Positions 29,231 to 37,601 of a stretch of 64,000 bases of DNA are shown here, piece after piece. A program made the position numbers and the translations under genes. Under the pieces are notes generated by a model. It was not told the DNA's origin and did no database searches. It was given only the letters and a program-made list of their open reading frames with translations. The DNA is from Pseudomonas sp. G.S.17 (GTDB lineage: Bacteria; Pseudomonadota; Gammaproteobacteria; Pseudomonadales; Pseudomonadaceae): positions 1,612,001 to 1,676,000 of the forward strand of contig NZ_CP151076.1 of assembly GCF_038096165.1 (NCBI RefSeq), written 5' to 3'. The first letter of the stretch is position 1. Each line of letters starts with the position of its first letter.

Positions 29231-30346
29231 ATGAAGCGATTGGCCGGACTGTCCGCACTAGCCTTGATTATCTCCAGCACCAGTGGCTGCGGTTGGATAT
29301 GGGGTGAAGATGGTTACTTCCGCGATCGCGGCAGTGATTACCTGCAAGCCACCCAGACAGCACCGATGACGCTGCCTGCTGGCGTCACGGAAAAACGTCT
29401 GGACCCGCTGCTGCCGATTCCGCGCAACGTCACTGATGACGCGCAGAAAACCGGCGAATACGTGGTTCCTCGTCCGCAGCCGCTTTCGGTTACTGCCGAT
29501 GCCAGCGACTTCAGCCTGCAAAAAAGCGGTGACGCTCGCTGGGTGCTTGCCCAGCGTGCGCCTGCCGAAGTCTGGCCAGTGGCGCATCAGTATTTCGAAG
29601 ATAACGGCTTCCGTATTGCCGAAGACCGTCCGCAGACCGGCGAATTCAGCACGACCTGGCAGCGTCTGGACGAGCTTTCCGCCTCCGTCGCCAAGCGTCT
29701 GAGCACCACCGGCACTGCCGCTGATGCCGAAACCCGCGTGCGGGTTCGTATCGAGCCGGGCGTGCAGCGCAACACCAGTGAAATCTACGTCGTGAGCATC
29801 CAGCGTCCAGCTGGCAGCACCGCAGAAGTCGATTTCCCGGCGCGCACCACCAATCTGGGCCTCGATTCGGCGCTGACCGATGACTTGCTGGCCACGCTGA
29901 GCCGTAGCGCAGAACAAGGCGGTTCGGTATCACTGGTCGCAGCACGCGACTACGACACCCCAAGCCGTGTCGCACTGACCGAAGACGGCAGCGGCAACCC
30001 GGTTCTGAACGTAGGATCGGATCTGAATCGCGCGTGGTCCAGCGTCGGTCGTGCCTTGAATCAAGGTGAGTGGCGCGTTGAAGACATCAACCGCAGCCTG
30101 GGTCTGTACTACATCAACCTTGCCGAGAAAGCCAAGACACCTGAAAACGAGCCCGGCTTCTTCGGTCGTGTTTTCGGTAGCAAGGAAAGCAAGGAAGAGA
30201 TCGATGCTCGCGCCGAGCGCTATCAGGTTCGCCTGAGCAAAGTGGGTGACAGCGTGCAGGTAACCGTCGAGAAGAACATCAACACCGTCGCGCCGGCAGA
30301 CATTGCCCGTCGTGTACTGGGTGTCATTCAAGACAACCTGGGTTAA
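29231..30346 (+). CDS. bamC: Outer-membrane assembly lipoprotein BamC
   Basis: 371 aa lipoprotein of the BAM complex that inserts outer-membrane beta-barrels. Signal [20 protein letters not shown] with lipidated Cys20. A flexible N-terminal segment is followed by two helix-grip domains (about 95-215 and 240-371). The ATG at 29231 follows TGAGGAAG; an upstream ATG at 29213 overlapping the dapA stop lacks a ribosome site. The dapA-bamC (nlpB) linkage is conserved in gammaproteobacteria. Confidence 0.92.
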   Translation: MKRLAGLSALALIISSTSGCGWIWGEDGYFRDRGSDYLQATQTAPMTLPAGVTEKRLDPLLPIPRNVTDDAQKTGEYVVPRPQPLSVTADASDFSLQKSGDARWVLAQRAPAEVWPVAHQYFEDNGFRIAEDRPQTGEFSTTWQRLDELSASVAKRLSTTGTAADAETRVRVRIEPGVQRNTSEIYVVSIQRPAGSTAEVDFPARTTNLGLDSALTDDLLATLSRSAEQGGSVSLVAARDYDTPSRVALTEDGSGNPVLNVGSDLNRAWSSVGRALNQGEWRVEDINRSLGLYYINLAEKAKTPENEPGFFGRVFGSKESKEEIDARAERYQVRLSKVGDSVQVTVEKNINTVAPADIARRVLGVIQDNLG

Positions 30347-31105
30347 GTGCGTTTCGCAGTATTAGGCAGCGGCAGCCAAGGGAACGGCACGCTGGTAGCA
30401 AGCAATGACACGTATGTGCTGGTCGATTGCGGTTTCTCGTTGCGAGAAACCGAGCGGCGCCTGGCGCGACTCGGGATCAGTGCCCATCAGTTGAGCGCGA
30501 TTCTAGTGACCCACGAACATGCCGATCATGTGCATGGAGTAGGTTTGCTGTCTCGGCGCTACAATCTGCCGGTCTACCTGAGCAGTGGCACGTCGCGCGG
30601 GATGCGCAAACCGATCGAGGCTGCCGGGTTCCTCGTGGGTGGTCAGGCTTTGCAGTTGGGGAGCTTGAACATCGATGTGGTGTCCGTGGCCCACGATGCG
30701 CTGGAACCGACGCAGTTTGTCTTCAATGACGGCCAGCGTCGATTCGGCTTGCTGACCGATCTTGGCTCGTACTGCCCTTCGGTGCTGCAAAGCTACCAGG
30801 GCCTGGACGCGTTGATGATCGAGGCCAACCACTGCCGGGACATGCTTGCCCGTGGTCACTACCCGTACTTCCTGAAGCAGCGGGTCGGTGGCGACGAAGG
30901 ACATTTGAACAACCATCAGGCCGCAAACCTGGTGAATGAACTGGGATGGCAGGACCTGCAGCATCTGGTCCTGGCCCATCTGAGCAGCAAGAACAATCTG
31001 CCGCATCTGGCCCGGCAATGTTTCGTCGACACCCTCGGGTGCGATCCGGACTGGTTACAATTGGCCGATCAAGATTCAGGGCTCGACTGGCGACATATCG
31101 CCTAG
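30347..31105 (+). CDS. MBL-fold metallo-hydrolase (YycJ/WalJ-like)
   Basis: 252 aa metallo-beta-lactamase-fold protein. The metal motif HEHADH is at 56-61 (VTHEHADHVHG), with MRFAVLGSGSQGNGTLVASN at the start and EANHCRDML later supplying further ligands. The closest described relatives are YycJ/WalJ 5'-3' exonuclease-like proteins; the substrate is not proven. The GTG start directly follows the bamC stop, so it is in the same operon. Confidence 0.9.
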   Translation: MRFAVLGSGSQGNGTLVASNDTYVLVDCGFSLRETERRLARLGISAHQLSAILVTHEHADHVHGVGLLSRRYNLPVYLSSGTSRGMRKPIEAAGFLVGGQALQLGSLNIDVVSVAHDALEPTQFVFNDGQRRFGLLTDLGSYCPSVLQSYQGLDALMIEANHCRDMLARGHYPYFLKQRVGGDEGHLNNHQAANLVNELGWQDLQHLVLAHLSSKNNLPHLARQCFVDTLGCDPDWLQLADQDSGLDWRHIA

Positions 31106-31133
31106 CCCATCTACTTAGCAAGCGGAGCCCATC

Positions 31134-31844
31134 ATGGAAAAACGTGAAGAACTCTACCGCGGCAAAGCCAAATCGGTGTACACCACCGACGACGCTGACC
31201 GCTTGATCCTGCTGTTTCGCAACGACACTTCGGCGTTCGACGGCAAGCGCATCGAACAGCTGGACCGTAAAGGCATGGTGAACAACAAGTTCAACGCCTT
31301 CATCATGCAGAAGCTCGAAGAAGCGGGCGTTCCGACCCAGTTCGACAAGCTGCTGGGCGACAATGAATGCCTGGTCAAGAAACTCGACATGATCCCGGTC
31401 GAATGCGTCGTGCGTAACTACGCCGCCGGCAGCCTGGTCAAGCGTCTGGGTATCGAAGAGGGCACCAAGCTCAATCCCCACACCTTCGAACTGTTCCTGA
31501 AGAACGACGCCATGGGCGACCCGTTCATCAACGAATCCCACGTTGTGGCGTTCGGCTGGGGCACCGCCGAGCAACTGGTTCGCATGAAAGAACTGTCGCT
31601 CAAGGTCAACGAAGTGCTCAACAAGCTGTTCGACGACGCTGGCCTGTTGCTGGTGGACTTCAAGCTCGAATTCGGTGTATTCCACGGCGAAATCGTCCTG
31701 GGCGACGAATTCAGCCCTGACGGCTGCCGCCTGTGGGACAAGGAAACCCGCAAAAAGATGGACAAGGACCGCTTCCGCCAGGGCCTCGGTGACGTTATCG
31801 AAGCCTATGAAGAAGTCGCCAACCGTCTGGGCGTTCCGCTTTAA
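31134..31844 (+). CDS. purC: SAICAR synthetase
   Basis: 236 aa ATP-dependent ligase joining CAIR and aspartate in purine synthesis. Family features: [19 protein letters not shown] at the N-terminus, [25 protein letters not shown] and DFKLEFG. The start follows AGCGGAGC. Last gene of the dapA run and followed by tRNA-Ser, as in P. aeruginosa. Confidence 0.97.
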   Translation: MEKREELYRGKAKSVYTTDDADRLILLFRNDTSAFDGKRIEQLDRKGMVNNKFNAFIMQKLEEAGVPTQFDKLLGDNECLVKKLDMIPVECVVRNYAAGSLVKRLGIEEGTKLNPHTFELFLKNDAMGDPFINESHVVAFGWGTAEQLVRMKELSLKVNEVLNKLFDDAGLLLVDFKLEFGVFHGEIVLGDEFSPDGCRLWDKETRKKMDKDRFRQGLGDVIEAYEEVANRLGVPL

Positions 31845-31935
31845 CCCGGAAAAAACGTGCAAGCGCTTGATAGCACAAAATAAATTAGCAAAAAGATTCG
31901 CCTTCTGCGTTTGAGCTGTTATGATGCGCGCCGTT

Positions 31936-32025
31936 GGAGAGATGCCAGAGTGGCCGAATGGGACGGATTCGAAATCCGTTGTACTGGCGACAGTACCTAG
32001 GGTTCAAATCCCTATCTCTCCGCCA
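31936..32025 (+). tRNA. tRNA-Ser (anticodon CGA)
   Basis: 90 nt with encoded CCA and a long variable arm. Acceptor GGAGAGA pairs with TCTCTCC; anticodon loop TTCGAAA with anticodon CGA; variable arm TACTGGCGACAGTA; T-arm GGGTTCAAATCCC. TATGAT at 31920-31925 is a likely -10. The DNA behind this tRNA is accessory. Confidence 0.98.
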
Positions 32026-32033
32026 TACAAATG

Positions 32034-32066
32034 AAAGCCCCAGAAGTTTTGCTTCTGGGGCTTTTT
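32034..32066 (+). terminator. Terminator of tRNA-Ser
   Basis: AAAGCCCCAGAAG, TTTTG loop, CTTCTGGGGCTTTTT: a 13-bp perfect stem and T-tract. Confidence 0.95.
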
Positions 32067-32136
32067 GCATTTGGGAAAATTTGGGGATGGTGATTGGCTT
32101 CTCAACCTTCCTGCAGTATTCGCAACCGGGCTCCGG

Positions 32137-32430
32137 TTACGAATGACGGGTTGTCCTGGCGTGCAACTCTACGCCCATCGCACGCATCACTTTGATTATG
32201 GTGTCAAAGCGTGGCTTCGCACCCGGAGCCAGTGCCTTGTACAGGCTAGCTCGACCCAAGCCCGAGTCCTTGGCAATTTGTGCCATCCCACGGGCTTTGG
32301 CTACATGCCCAACAGCTCGGATCAGTTCGTCGGTGTCGCCGTCAGCAAGGACTTGGGTAAGGTACTCGTTGATTGCCTCGTCGCTATCGAGGATTGCCGT
32401 CATATCAAACGGCACCAGAGTGGTGGTCAT
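32137..32430 (-). CDS. HigA-like antitoxin, locus 1 (intact)
   Basis: 97 aa from the ATG at 32430, which has GGAGG 8 nt upstream. It belongs to the addiction-module antidote group (HTH of the XRE type): DEAINEYLTQVLADGD, then MAQIAKDSGLGRASLYKALAPGAKPRFDTIIKVMRAMGVEL as the DNA-binding part (about 48-90). It would neutralise a RelE/HigB-type RNase and repress its own operon. It starts 2 nt after the toxin stop. The reading frame is intact although the toxin frame is broken. Confidence 0.85.
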   Translation of the reverse strand: MTTTLVPFDMTAILDSDEAINEYLTQVLADGDTDELIRAVGHVAKARGMAQIAKDSGLGRASLYKALAPGAKPRFDTIIKVMRAMGVELHARTTRHS

Positions 32431-32432
32431 GA

Positions 32433-32733
32433 TCAAACCTCCTTCGCCACTGTTTTCGCCTGCTTGATGTCAGCAGGCTGAGTTGATTTATCGCCGCCGA
32501 CCAGTAGAACGATAATAGTCCTGTCCCTGGTGGTGAAATAGATCCTGTAGCCAGCGCCAACAGCTACCCGCATCTCGGATACTCCTTCACCTACAGACTT
32601 CACATCGCCTAGATTGCCTGCAGACGCGCGTTCGATTCGGCGTGCAATGGCGATTTTTGCCTGGATGTCTCGCAATGTCTCGCAATGTCGCAAGCCATTG
32701 AGCAAAAATGCTTGTTTGCCGAATCGTGTACAT
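32433..32733 (-). pseudogene. HigB/RelE-family toxin, locus 1, frameshifted by a 10-bp tandem duplication
   Basis: The N-terminal part MYTIRQTSIFAQWLATLRDI is read from the ATG at 32733. The rest (QAKIAIARRIERASAGNLGDVKS through QAKTVAKEV) is in another frame. Between them ATGTCTCGCA stands twice in tandem at 32665-32684. Removing one copy restores a single 96-aa frame of normal family length with conserved NLGDVKSVGEGVSEMRV and GYRIYFT. As it stands, translation from the N-terminus runs out of frame and the toxin should be inactive. A sequencing error is possible but unlikely for a whole 10-bp unit. Confidence 0.85.
32665..32684. repeat. 10-bp tandem duplication inside the toxin gene
   Basis: ATGTCTCGCA at 32665-32674 and again at 32675-32684, followed by a partial third match ATGTCGCA. 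The repetition suggests slippage. Length 10 is not a multiple of three, hence the frameshift. Confidence 0.95.
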
Positions 32734-33034
32734 ATAAGGGTAGTGTATCCAAATGAAGACAGTTTGTGTGCGGCGGTTTGTCTGATTGCCCAAGAAAGTT
32801 GAATCATGATCATTCAGTCACAACCGCCGTTTACGCGACAAATTGCGCCGTGAATGACGAGAGGCTTCGGGATAGCTTAATTGACGCCTGACAGCGTATG
32901 AGGTGAATATCTACCGCAGACGCCAAATGGAATTGGCTGAGAATGATTTCGACCCCGCTATCGATTGCGGGGCTCGCATTTGGGGTAATGGCACAAAGGC
33001 CGCCGCCCATCCAGGAACCAAGGCAGGATTCACA
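32734..33034. other. Gap between toxin locus 1 and the coiled-coil gene
   Basis: About 300 bp. A plus-strand frame from a GTG at 32903 runs into the next gene, but its first 44 codons look non-coding. It should contain the promoter of toxin locus 1 (reverse) and of the small gene (forward). No palindrome strong enough to call an operator was seen. Confidence 0.4.
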
Positions 33035-33262
33035 ATGACAAACGCCGAGCTCGAAAAAATTCAAATCGAGATCACCAAACTGGCAGCCGAAACCCGCAAG
33101 CTGGTTGCCGAGGCTGGCAAGCTTGGCGCCGAGTCAGGCAAGCTCTATGCAGAGGCCGGAAAGATGACTCTCGAAACATTCTGGTATCCCGTGGCAATCG
33201 CCAGCGGCATGATTGGCGCAGTGGTCGCCGTGACCACACTGGTCATCAAATTGCTTAACTAA
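33035..33262 (+). CDS. Small coiled-coil membrane protein, unknown
   Basis: 75 aa from the ATG at 33035, with AGGCAGGA upstream. Residues 4-45 form a striking 7-residue repeat (KLAAETR, KLVAEAG, KLGAESG, KLYAEAG), a predicted amphipathic coiled coil. Residues about 48-73 form one membrane helix (WYPVAIASGMIGAVVAVTTLVIKLL). An inner-membrane protein with a cytoplasmic or periplasmic rod is likely. I do not recognise a named family. It sits alone between two decayed toxin loci. Confidence 0.65.
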   Translation: MTNAELEKIQIEITKLAAETRKLVAEAGKLGAESGKLYAEAGKMTLETFWYPVAIASGMIGAVVAVTTLVIKLLN

Positions 33263-33291
33263 ACACCCGTTAACCCCGCAGTTTTCCCGTT

Positions 33292-33942
33292 TCAGCCCCG
33301 CAACAATCCTAGACCCTGCGCGTTAACCACTGCCTTGAGCCCTTCATAACTCGCCAGCGTCGCATGTGCCGTCGTGATCCCATGTTCATGCGTCGCGGTA
33401 ATCACCACCACACTTGCGCCTGCCGCTTCTGCTGCCGCAATCCCGGCTGGCGCGTCTTCGAAGACCAGACAATCCTTGATATCTACGCCCAGCCGTTTGG
33501 CGGCGAGCAGGAAGCAATCCGGTGCGGGTTTGCCTTGGCTGACGTCTTCGGCGGTGATCAGGTTGACGGGTAATTCCAGGCCTGCGGCTTTCAGGCGTGC
33601 TTGGGCCAGGGCGCGTGGAGCAGAGGTGACGATGGCCCAGCGTTGCGCAGGCAGCGAAGCGAGGAAGCAAGCCGCGCCAGCAACGGAGACGACACCGTCC
33701 ACGTCCTCGATTTCGGCTTGGGAAATGCCCTCGGCCTCAGCGATCGGATCGAGTCCCGGCAGGTTCAGGCGGCGAATGGTGTCGACGCTGCGCACGCCAT
33801 GAATGGTCGGCAAGAACGCCGCAACGTCCAGATCGTGCCGCTGCGCCCAAATCGTCCAGACCCGCTCGGCTGCGATGATCGAGTTGAGGAGGGTGCCGTC
33901 CATGTCGAACAGGAAAGCTGAAAAGCGTTTTTGATCGAGCAT
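33292..33942 (-). CDS. HAD-superfamily sugar-phosphatase-like hydrolase
   Basis: 216 aa with all HAD motifs: nucleophile DMDGTLLNS at about 13-21, motif II VTSAP near 104, Lys in GKPAPDCF near 138, and motif IV VFEDAPAGIAAA near 160. The cap is helical, as in subclass I (beta-phosphoglucomutase/YfbT type). The likely substrate is a sugar phosphate such as fructose-1-P or glycerol-P, but this is inference. It converges with the small coiled-coil gene. Confidence 0.88.
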   Translation of the reverse strand: MLDQKRFSAFLFDMDGTLLNSIIAAERVWTIWAQRHDLDVAAFLPTIHGVRSVDTIRRLNLPGLDPIAEAEGISQAEIEDVDGVVSVAGAACFLASLPAQRWAIVTSAPRALAQARLKAAGLELPVNLITAEDVSQGKPAPDCFLLAAKRLGVDIKDCLVFEDAPAGIAAAEAAGASVVVITATHEHGITTAHATLASYEGLKAVVNAQGLGLLRG

Positions 33943-33979
33943 GTACTACCTCAGGTTGATAGTGGTTGTGCGAGGGCGT

Positions 33980-34261
33980 CTAAGGCCGTTGAGCGATCAA
34001 CTTGATCCCCAGCGCGTTGAGCACCTTTAGCACTGTGTCATAGCGGGGTTTGGCACCGGGGGCCAGGGCTTTGTACAAGCTCTCCCGACCCAGGCCGGTT
34101 TCGCGCGCCAAGCGGCTCATTCCATGTGCTTTAGCCGCTTCGGTCAAGGCCTGCAGGAATACATCGGGGTTTTCGTCCTCAAGTGCCGCAGTCAGAAACT
34201 CGTGAATGGTTTCTTCATCACTCAGGTAGGCAGACGCTTGGAATGGGGTTAGTTGGCTCAT
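33980..34261 (-). CDS. HigA-like antitoxin, locus 2 (intact)
   Basis: 93 aa from the ATG at 34261, which overlaps the toxin stop by 4 nt. The same family as the antitoxin at 32137: SDEETIHEFLTAALEDENP, then MSRLARETGLGRESLYKALAPGAKPRYDTVLKVLNALGIKL. The helix-turn-helix is complete. The two antitoxins share the GLGRxSLYKALAPGAKPR core but differ elsewhere, so they are old paralogues, not a recent duplication. Confidence 0.85.
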   Translation of the reverse strand: MSQLTPFQASAYLSDEETIHEFLTAALEDENPDVFLQALTEAAKAHGMSRLARETGLGRESLYKALAPGAKPRYDTVLKVLNALGIKLIAQRP

Positions 34262-34550
34262 TGCTCTAGCTCTCCCTCGATTGTGTTCAAAATCTGTCTG
34301 GCGTGTTTTATGTCGCGCCATTGTGAGGATTTGTCCCCGCCGCACAGCAGCAGATAAACCGTTGCGTCCCGGCGTGAGTAGTACACTCGATAACCTGGTC
34401 CGGTATGGATCCTCATTTCATTGACGCGATCACCCACCATCTGCGTGTCACCGAAATTCCCCATTTTGGCAGCTACCAGTCGCGCCGCAATTCACGCTTT
34501 GCTTTAGGGTCCTTCAGATTGCTCATCCATGAGTTGAATTCTGCCGTCAC
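34258..34550 (-). pseudogene. HigB/RelE-family toxin, locus 2, frameshifted N-terminal part
   Basis: The C-terminal 68 codons (MGNFGDTQMVGDRVNEMRI, GYRVYYSRRDATVYLLLCGGDKSSQ) are open from the ATG at 34464. Upstream the same frame reads RIAARLVAAK and then meets TGA at 34492-34494. The missing N-terminus (TAEFNSWMSNLKDPKAK) is in the next frame, from about 34550. The junction near 34491-34497 is one base short of a continuous family sequence. No ATG precedes the N-terminal part; GTG at 34550 is the only candidate. The toxin is therefore probably inactive. Confidence 0.75.
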
Positions 34551-34926
34551 AAGGAGAAAATATTGGGGCTGAGAAGTGTATTCCTTCGGATACATAATCG
34601 ACAATGTCTTCTGGTCTGAAAGGTCCTGATCATTCCAGCTTCAAACGGCGGGCTTCGCCAATTTTGCGTATTTGCAAAATAATTCAGGGCTGCGGCTGGC
34701 GGTCGCGTGCTGCTCGGCGAAGATACTTCGCATTTCTTTGCCACCCTTTAGCCATGTAGTAGCGGCGAAATGTCGCAACACGATTTGGCGCGAGTAAGAT
34801 ATGCACCTTGATTTCACTGCCCCGATTTTTCGCGGCTGGCCCTGATGCGCTCCTGAAGAGATTCCAGCGGCCAGCCACGGTGGTACGAACCGAACACGAG
34901 TAGACGAGAAAAGGCGATAACTGAAA
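34551..34926. other. Gap between toxin locus 2 and maeA
   Basis: About 375 bp without a gene. TGTATTCC-TTC-GGATACA at 34577-34594 (one bulged T) could be the operator of locus 2. GGCTGGCC (34834-34841) and GGCCAGCC (34869-34876) form an 8-bp inverted repeat 50 bp before maeA, a possible leader hairpin. Confidence 0.45.
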
Positions 34927-36615
34927 ATGACCAAGACTTCGCGACCTTTATATATTTCCTATGCTGGCCCTTCGCTGCTGGAAATGCCCCTGCTGAATAA
35001 GGGCAGTGCTTTTACCCCGCAAGAGCGGGTCGAGTTCAATCTGATCGGGCTGCTGCCGCAGAACGTCGAGACCATCGAAGAGCAAGTCGCACGGGTATTC
35101 AGCCAGTACAACCAGTGCGCGAGCGATCTGGACAAGCACATCTACCTGCGTTCGATCCAGGACAACAACGAGACGTTGTTCTTCCGCCTGCTGGATTCGC
35201 ACCTGGATGAAATGCTGCCGATCATCTACACGCCGACGGTTGGCCAGGCGTGTCAGGAATTCTCGAAGATTTACCGCACGCACCGGGGCCTGTTCATTTC
35301 CTACCCGGAACGCGACCGTATCGACGACATCCTGCGCAGCGCCACCAAAGACCGCATCAAGATCATCGTGGTCACCGACAGCGAGCGCATTCTGGGTCTG
35401 GGCGACCAGGGCATCGGCGGCATGGGCATTCCAATCGGTAAATTGTCGCTGTACACCGCATGCGGCGGGATCAGCCCGGCGTACACCTTGCCTATCGTGC
35501 TGGATGTCGGCACCAATAATCAGGAACTGCTCGACGACCCGATGTACATGGGTTGGCGCCACAAGCGGGTGACGGGCAAGGAATACGAAGACTTCGTCGC
35601 GCTGTTCATCGAAGCTGTGCAGCGTCGCTGGCCGGACGTCTTGCTGCAGTTCGAAGACTTCGCCCAGACCAACGCCATGCCGTTGCTGGAAAAGTATCGC
35701 GACGAGCTGTGCTGCTTCAACGACGACATCCAGGGCACCGCTTCGGTTGCCGTGGGCACGCTGCTCGCCGCCAGCAAGGCCAAGAATGAAACCCTGGGCC
35801 AGCAACGCGTGGTGTTCCTCGGTGCGGGTTCTGCCGGTTGCGGGATCGCCGAACACATCATTGCCGCGATGGTGATCGAAGGCTTGAGCGAGGCCGAGGC
35901 CCGCAAACGCGTGATGATGGTCGACCGTTTCGGCTTGTTGACCGACAGCATGGATAACCTGCTGGACTTCCAGAAGAACCTGGCCCAAAAGGCCGGCGAC
36001 ATCGCTGGCTGGTCAAGTGGCGATGGCTATCCGGAATTGCTGGACGTGGTCAGCAATGGCAAGCCGACTGTGCTGATCGGTGTATCCGGCCAGCGTGGCC
36101 TGTTCACCGAGCAAATCATTCGTGAAATGCACAAGCACTGCGCCAAGCCTTTGGTCATGCCGCTGTCCAACCCGACGTCAAAAGTGGAAGTGACCCCGCA
36201 GGAAGTCCTGACCTGGACCAATGGCGATGCATTGGTGGCAACCGGTAGTCCGTTTGCTCCGGTGACTGTAGGCGATCGCACGTTCCATATCGCGCAGTGC
36301 AACAACTCCTACATCTTCCCCGGCATTGGCCTGGGTGTGATTGCGTGCAAAGCCACGCGTATCACCGACAAGATGCTGATGGCTGCGTCCAACGCGCTGG
36401 CTGAATGCTCGCCAATGGTCACTGGCAAGGGTGATGCGGTATTGCCGCCGCTCAAAGAGATCCAGGAAGTCAGCCGCAAGATCGCTCTGGCGGTTGCCAA
36501 GCAGGCTCAGGCCGATGGCGTGGCGCTGGATACTACCGAAGAGATGTTGGTCGAGGCGATCCAGCGTAACTTCTGGATGCCGAACTATCGGTCGTATCGT
36601 CGCAGCGCTGTTTAA
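34927..36615 (+). CDS. maeA: NAD-dependent malic enzyme
   Basis: 562 aa, the size of SfcA/MaeA. It decarboxylates malate to pyruvate with NAD. Conserved: [26 protein letters not shown] (substrate Tyr and binding region), [33 protein letters not shown] (metal ligands Glu, Asp, Asp) and the nucleotide fold [15 protein letters not shown]. With mqo it gives two exits from malate in this window. A strong terminator follows. Confidence 0.96.
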   Translation: MTKTSRPLYISYAGPSLLEMPLLNKGSAFTPQERVEFNLIGLLPQNVETIEEQVARVFSQYNQCASDLDKHIYLRSIQDNNETLFFRLLDSHLDEMLPIIYTPTVGQACQEFSKIYRTHRGLFISYPERDRIDDILRSATKDRIKIIVVTDSERILGLGDQGIGGMGIPIGKLSLYTACGGISPAYTLPIVLDVGTNNQELLDDPMYMGWRHKRVTGKEYEDFVALFIEAVQRRWPDVLLQFEDFAQTNAMPLLEKYRDELCCFNDDIQGTASVAVGTLLAASKAKNETLGQQRVVFLGAGSAGCGIAEHIIAAMVIEGLSEAEARKRVMMVDRFGLLTDSMDNLLDFQKNLAQKAGDIAGWSSGDGYPELLDVVSNGKPTVLIGVSGQRGLFTEQIIREMHKHCAKPLVMPLSNPTSKVEVTPQEVLTWTNGDALVATGSPFAPVTVGDRTFHIAQCNNSYIFPGIGLGVIACKATRITDKMLMAASNALAECSPMVTGKGDAVLPPLKEIQEVSRKIALAVAKQAQADGVALDTTEEMLVEAIQRNFWMPNYRSYRRSAV

Positions 36616-36634
36616 AGCTCGACGCAGGACCTGA

Positions 36635-36669
36635 GGCCGCCGCAAGGAAACTTGCGGCGGCCTTTTTTT
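36635..36669 (+). terminator. Terminator of maeA
   Basis: GGCCGCCGCAAG, GAAA tetraloop, CTTGCGGCGGCC, then T7. Textbook intrinsic terminator. Confidence 0.96.
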
Positions 36670-36732
36670 GGCCAGAAACGGGCTGACGATTCTGCACTAG
36701 AGCGCCGTCGGCAAGCGGCATAAACTCGGTCC

Positions 36733-37413
36733 ATGAATCTACCCATCGAACCTGCGCCGTTGTCCTACGCCGATAAGCTCAAAGCCATGCTGGATGGCGA
36801 CAGTCGCTACGACGGCGAGCTTTTCAGTTCGGCGCCAGCCACTGGCCGCAAGATATCCGCCCAGACCAAGCCCCGCGAACCGTTGCACTTCATGCGCCTG
36901 TCCACGCCGCTGGGGCCCATGCTTGCCATGGCAGAACAACGCGGGCTGGTGATGCTTGAGTTTCTTGATCGGCCGATCCTGATGCGTGAACTCGAAGAGC
37001 TGCGCGCTCGATTCGGCTACGCGATGACGCAAGGGGACAACCCGCATCTGGAGCAGATCGACGACGAGCTGGCGCGTTATTTCGCTGGCACCTTGACCCG
37101 TTTCGACGTCGCGCTGCATACGCCCGGCAGTGTTTTCCAGAATCAGGTCTGGAGTGCGTTGCGCCAGGTGCCGTATGGCACGACCTGTACCTATGGGCAG
37201 ATCGCCGTTTTATTGGGTAAACCGGGTGCCAGTCGTGCGGTAGGGCTGGCGAATGGGAGTAATCGCATGTCCATTGTCTTGCCTTGTCACCGGGTGATCG
37301 GCGCCGATGGATCGCTGACCGGCTATGGCGGCGGCAAGCCACGCAAGGAGTTCCTCCTGCGCCTGGAGCGAGTGGCGATCCAGATGGCGGATCAACAGCA
37401 GTGGGCGTTCTAA
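36733..37413 (+). CDS. Methylated-DNA-protein-cysteine methyltransferase
   Basis: 226 aa suicide repair protein that takes alkyl groups from O6-alkylguanine. The acceptor Cys185 is in VLPCHRVIG, preceded by the helix-turn-helix Arg finger GASRAVGLANGSNRMS. The core (about 55-215) is of Ogt/Ada-C type. An extra 50 residues at the N-terminus (MNLPIEPAPLSYADKL) are not the zinc-binding Ada-N domain. It could be called ogt or an Ada C-terminal homologue. Confidence 0.88.
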   Translation: MNLPIEPAPLSYADKLKAMLDGDSRYDGELFSSAPATGRKISAQTKPREPLHFMRLSTPLGPMLAMAEQRGLVMLEFLDRPILMRELEELRARFGYAMTQGDNPHLEQIDDELARYFAGTLTRFDVALHTPGSVFQNQVWSALRQVPYGTTCTYGQIAVLLGKPGASRAVGLANGSNRMSIVLPCHRVIGADGSLTGYGGGKPRKEFLLRLERVAIQMADQQQWAF

Positions 37414-37488
37414 GCCGGTTTCTCGCGCTAAGGTTTTGAGTTCTCGTGGAATTTTCCTACCTGAAAAGAAGCTGAACAAGACTATTTG

Positions 37489-37504
37489 TTCTCATCCTTT
37501 TCAC
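37489..37504 (+). promoter_or_regulatory. Possible ColR binding site upstream of eptA
   Basis: TTCTCATCCTTTTCAC matches 14 of 16 positions of the ColR consensus I recall from P. putida (YYNASNNYTTTTTCAC). It lies 98 bp before the eptA start. ColRS is known to induce eptA in response to zinc in pseudomonads, which fits. The consensus is from memory. Confidence 0.4.
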
Positions 37505-37536
37505 AAAAAATTGATGGCTGCCTGACTAAAGTTTGC

Positions 37537-37576
37537 TACGTCGGAGGAGTTGCCGGATGTGTGCCGCTCCGACGTA
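37537..37576 (+). other. Leader stem-loop before eptA
   Basis: TACGTCGGAG and CTCCGACGTA form a perfect 10-bp inverted repeat around 20 nt, ending 25 nt before the eptA ATG. It may be a 5'-UTR hairpin or an operator. Confidence 0.6.
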
Positions 37577-37601
37577 TTTAAACTCATAAAAGCAGACTGT
37601 T

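Noticed and set aside
32034..34926. An attachment-site copy of the tRNA-Ser 3' end marking an integrated island
   Set aside because: I looked for a repeat of the tRNA 3' end (CTCTCCGCCA) up to maeA and did not find one. Island origin of the toxin-antitoxin region stays an inference.
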